Origin: Campylobacterales bacterium
GTDB taxonomy: Bacteria > Campylobacterota_A > Desulfurellia > JAADFJ01
NCBI GenBank assembly: GCA_027080125.1
Contig: JALWSW010000235.1
Coordinates: 1-33,963, forward strand
Direction: 5' to 3'
DNA length: 33,963 nucleotides
How positions within the stretch are numbered: the first letter of the stretch is position 1; each line of letters starts with the position of its first letter. Below, piece by piece: positions 32,825 through 33,963 of the stretch. Below the pieces are notes generated by a model. That model searched no databases. It was not told the DNA's origin and was given only the letters and a program-made list of their open reading frames with translations. The translations under genes were made by a program, and so were the position numbers.

Positions 32825-33963
32825 ATGAGCGAAGCAACAAAACAGGAAGAACTATTGTCTTTTTCCGAATCACCCAGTGTTTACTCAACAACCACTACCG
32901 AAGTAAATATAACCGGATCATGGAGGTTTTTAAGACCTGTATTGGAAGATAATACCGCTCCCTGTTCTGCGGAATGTCCCAGCAGTATAAATATGGCAAG
33001 ATATATGCGTTATCTTGGTGAGGGTGACCTGAAAGCCGCTGTCTCGATTTTAAGAGAGGAAAATCCGATTCCTGCGATTATAGGAAGAGTGTGTCCTGCT
33101 TTCTGCCAGCTAAAATGCAATAGAGGAGAGTTTGATGAACATATTGCAATAAGGCAGATTGAACGCACATTGGGCGATTATTGGCTTGATAATCCTGATG
33201 ATCCACCTGAGATTACAAAAACCGAAAAGATTGCAGTTGTGGGCGCCGGACCTGCGGGAATATCGTGCGCATATTTTTTGGCAAAATTTGGATATGAGGT
33301 AACCATCTATGAAAAAAATGAAAAGATAGGAGGCGTTCTTACATACGGCATTCCTCCGTATCGACTTCCGGCAGATATCAGAGATAGAGAGCTGGCACTT
33401 GTAACCAGAGGAATAAACCTTAAAACAGGTTTCAATATAGCTGAAAAAGAGCTGTACAAAATGACAGAGAAGTATGATGCTGTCTTTTTTGCGCCCGGTT
33501 TATGGAAAGACCGGATTGTTCTTGATGGCATGGGTGTGTATGCCGGAGGCGAAATTCTCAAAGAGATTGCAGAAGGAAAAAGACTTCCAGAAGGTAAAAA
33601 AGCGGTTGTTGTCGGTGCCGGAAATGTTGCGATGGATGTGGCAAGATCGCTTCAGCGTCTTGGCAAAGATGTTCTTATTGTGTGTGCTGAAACAGCCGAG
33701 CAGATGCCGGCTTTTGATGAGGAGATAGAGCAGGCGATTGAAGAGGGCATTAAGATAAGGCACAAAGAACTTCCGGCTGAACTTATCTATGAAGATGCCT
33801 CTGCAATTAAATTATCAAAAATAAGAATGAGCAAAGCTCATATTGAGGGCAGGCGCGTAGTAATCGATAAAGCGCCCGCAGGATTTATTCAGACGGATCT
33901 GCTTGTGTATGCAATAGGGCAAGAGGCTACCTACAGAGCAAAAGAATTGCCGAATCTTTTTAC
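32825..33963 (+). CDS. GltD-like Fe-S/FAD NAD(P)H oxidoreductase, 3'-truncated
   Basis: An open frame from ATG at 32825 (AGGAG 8 bases upstream) to the right edge without a stop; 379 residues visible. The N-terminal Fe-S domain has C47 and C51 (APCSAECPSSINM) plus C90, C94 and C98 (GRVCPAFCQLKCNRGE), as in glutamate synthase small subunit and relatives. A FAD Rossmann fold follows (VVGAGPAGIS, 138-147; GGVLTYGIPPYRLP), then an NAD(P) fold (VVVGAGNVAMDVARSLQRLG). Directly after a 2-oxoacid oxidoreductase gamma gene, it more likely belongs to that complex, passing electrons between ferredoxin and NAD(P), than to glutamate synthase. The gene continues past the window. Confidence 0.88.
   Translation, partial: MSEATKQEELLSFSESPSVYSTTTTEVNITGSWRFLRPVLEDNTAPCSAECPSSINMARYMRYLGEGDLKAAVSILREENPIPAIIGRVCPAFCQLKCNRGEFDEHIAIRQIERTLGDYWLDNPDDPPEITKTEKIAVVGAGPAGISCAYFLAKFGYEVTIYEKNEKIGGVLTYGIPPYRLPADIRDRELALVTRGINLKTGFNIAEKELYKMTEKYDAVFFAPGLWKDRIVLDGMGVYAGGEILKEIAEGKRLPEGKKAVVVGAGNVAMDVARSLQRLGKDVLIVCAETAEQMPAFDEEIEQAIEEGIKIRHKELPAELIYEDASAIKLSKIRMSKAHIEGRRVVIDKAPAGFIQTDLLVYAIGQEATYRAKELPNLF

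Noticed and set aside
1..33963. CRISPR arrays, insertion sequences, prophage genes or attachment sites.
   Set aside because: No regularly spaced direct repeats, transposase or integrase motifs, or target-site duplications were seen; the content is ordinary chromosomal genes.

Overview
The window is AT-rich, gene-dense chromosomal DNA from a Gram-negative bacterium. Outer-membrane markers are a full Tol-Pal system (tolQ, tolR, a TolA/TonB-like protein, tolB, pal, cpoB) and a Pal lipobox. A 2-oxoacid:ferredoxin oxidoreductase gamma subunit next to a GltD-like Fe-S flavoprotein suggests an anaerobic or facultatively anaerobic metabolism. The F-type ATPase cluster has paired b' and b subunits and lacks atpB and atpE. 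Together with the miaB-bifunctional nuclease pair and the XRE-cupin regulator, this fits a deltaproteobacterial (Desulfobacterota-like) lineage or a neighbouring phylum. That placement is inference from gene content and order; no marker phylogeny was possible.

Left part, + strand: the 3' part of sdhA and a complete sdhB end at an intrinsic terminator. A roughly 400-base non-coding stretch follows, with hairpin-rich sequence resembling a decayed intergenic repeat. A sigma70-like promoter then leads into a tightly packed + strand run: typA, ruvX, mltG, miaB, a divergent bifunctional-nuclease-domain gene, an HD-type dGTPase, guaA, phoH (ybeZ) and ybeY. Most of these overlap their neighbour by 4 to 31 bases.

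Middle part, - strand: a PlsC-like acyltransferase converges on ybeY. Upstream of it lie tRNA-His and tRNA-Lys. A five-gene overlapping run follows (read right to left): rqcH/NFACT, cvpA, an M23 peptidase, a MATE transporter and pgeF. Then comes rpsU with its own promoter and terminator.

Right-middle, - strand (about 30.8 to 18.1 kb, transcribed leftwards): atpF', atpF, atpH, atpA, atpG, atpD, atpC, tolQ, tolR, tolA-like, tolB, pal, cpoB, dxs and a PAP2 phosphatase. This is one long co-directional block. atpC and tolQ overlap by ATGA, so proton-driven ATP synthesis is physically joined to the pmf-driven envelope machine. The block is preceded by a 333-base leader holding a long fold-back structure, two tiny ORFs and an A-tract promoter.

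Right end: an Rrf2-family Fe-S regulator (- strand, probably leaderless mRNA) is divergent from an XRE-cupin regulator (+ strand). The XRE-cupin gene has a perfect 7-3-7 palindrome at its promoter and leads into porG-like and gltD-like genes; the gltD-like gene runs off the right edge. Most of the window is housekeeping. No clear new multi-gene system was found; the best leads are the structured atp leader, the atp-tol junction and the palindromic operator.
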